Origin: an uncultured Clostridia bacterium
Lineage (GTDB): Bacteria > Bacillota > Clostridia > Oscillospirales > Oscillospiraceae
Direction of reading: 5' to 3'
Assembly (NCBI GenBank): GCA_945926565.1
Contig: CAMELY010000027.1
Span: 1-12,086, forward strand
DNA: 12,086 bases
Program-made: the position numbers and the translations under genes
Part shown: positions 12,034 through 12,086 of the stretch, piece by piece
Numbering within the stretch: position 1 is the first letter of the stretch
How the letters are laid out: every line of letters starts with the position of its first letter
The notes under the pieces: generated by a model
Database searches by the model: none
Told to the model about the DNA's origin: nothing
Seen by the model: the letters and a program-made list of their open reading frames with translations, nothing else

Positions 12034-12086
12034 GAGCCTGTCGTAAAACGACAGGCTCTCCAAACAAATGCGTTGCATTTGTTTGG
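12034..12086. repeat. Double-hairpin intergenic repeat, right copy
   Basis: An exact reverse complement of 1-53: hairpin GAGCCTGTCGT-AAA-complement (12034-12058), one base, then hairpin CCAAACAAATGC-GTT-complement (12060-12086). It directly abuts the terminator-like hairpin of the LytTR operon and ends at the window edge, so flanking sequence on the far side is unknown. Confidence 0.9.

Noticed and set aside
1..12086. A 12-kb transposon or integrative element bounded by 53-bp terminal inverted repeats
   Set aside because: The cargo is core housekeeping genes (tyrA, prfB, niaR, pcrA) in ordinary units, there is no transposase or integrase, and the repeats are double hairpins next to gene 3' ends. 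A contig broken at a dispersed repeat is simpler.
1..12086. CRISPR arrays, tRNAs, rRNAs, riboswitches and insertion sequences
   Set aside because: I found no regularly spaced repeats, tRNA-like cloverleaf, rRNA segment, known riboswitch core or transposase reading frame; all intergenic gaps are under 300 bases and are accounted for by promoters, terminators and operator-like repeats.

Overview
This 12.1-kb window looks like a piece of chromosome from a GC-rich gut Clostridium of the Oscillospiraceae type (Flavonifractor, Pseudoflavonifractor, Lawsonibacter or Oscillibacter relatives). That placement is inference. It rests on Firmicutes-type families in a GC-rich sequence: NiaR, DUF975, a proline-rich membrane-anchored HtrA, a LytTR regulator with a DUF3021-like partner, and PcrA with a C-terminal Tudor-like domain. 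SigA-like promoters and strong Shine-Dalgarno sites also fit. I see eleven protein genes and no tRNA, rRNA, CRISPR, transposase or phage gene.

Layout, left to right. A 53-bp double-hairpin repeat (1-53) opens the window, followed by tyrA (prephenate dehydrogenase, minus) and a DUF975 membrane protein (minus). A divergent promoter region separates these from prfB (release factor 2, plus). An HtrA/DegP-like serine protease (plus) follows and converges on niaR (minus) across a bidirectional terminator. Divergent from niaR is a two-gene operon: a stand-alone GyrI-like ligand-binding protein and an isoprenylcysteine-methyltransferase-like membrane protein (plus). This converges on pcrA (minus) across a second bidirectional terminator. 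Upstream of pcrA lies a zinc-ribbon four-TM protein gene (minus). Divergent from that gene is an operon of a LytTR DNA-binding protein, an overlapping membrane partner and a small cysteine-rich protein of unknown function (plus). The window closes with an exact inverted copy of the 53-bp repeat (12034-12086).

Most genes are unrelated housekeeping units with their own promoters and terminators. Two parts look like systems. The first is the LytTR/membrane-protein/small-protein operon, which has a perfect 9-bp direct repeat at 21-bp spacing upstream of its promoter, as expected for a LytTR autoregulatory site. The second is the niaR/GyrI-methyltransferase divergent region, which is dense in inverted repeats overlapping both promoters.

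The window ends exactly on identical 53-bp repeats, each lying 3' of the outermost gene in the same orientation relative to transcription. The simplest reading is that this is an assembly contig broken at a multicopy intergenic repeat family, not a 12-kb transposon.
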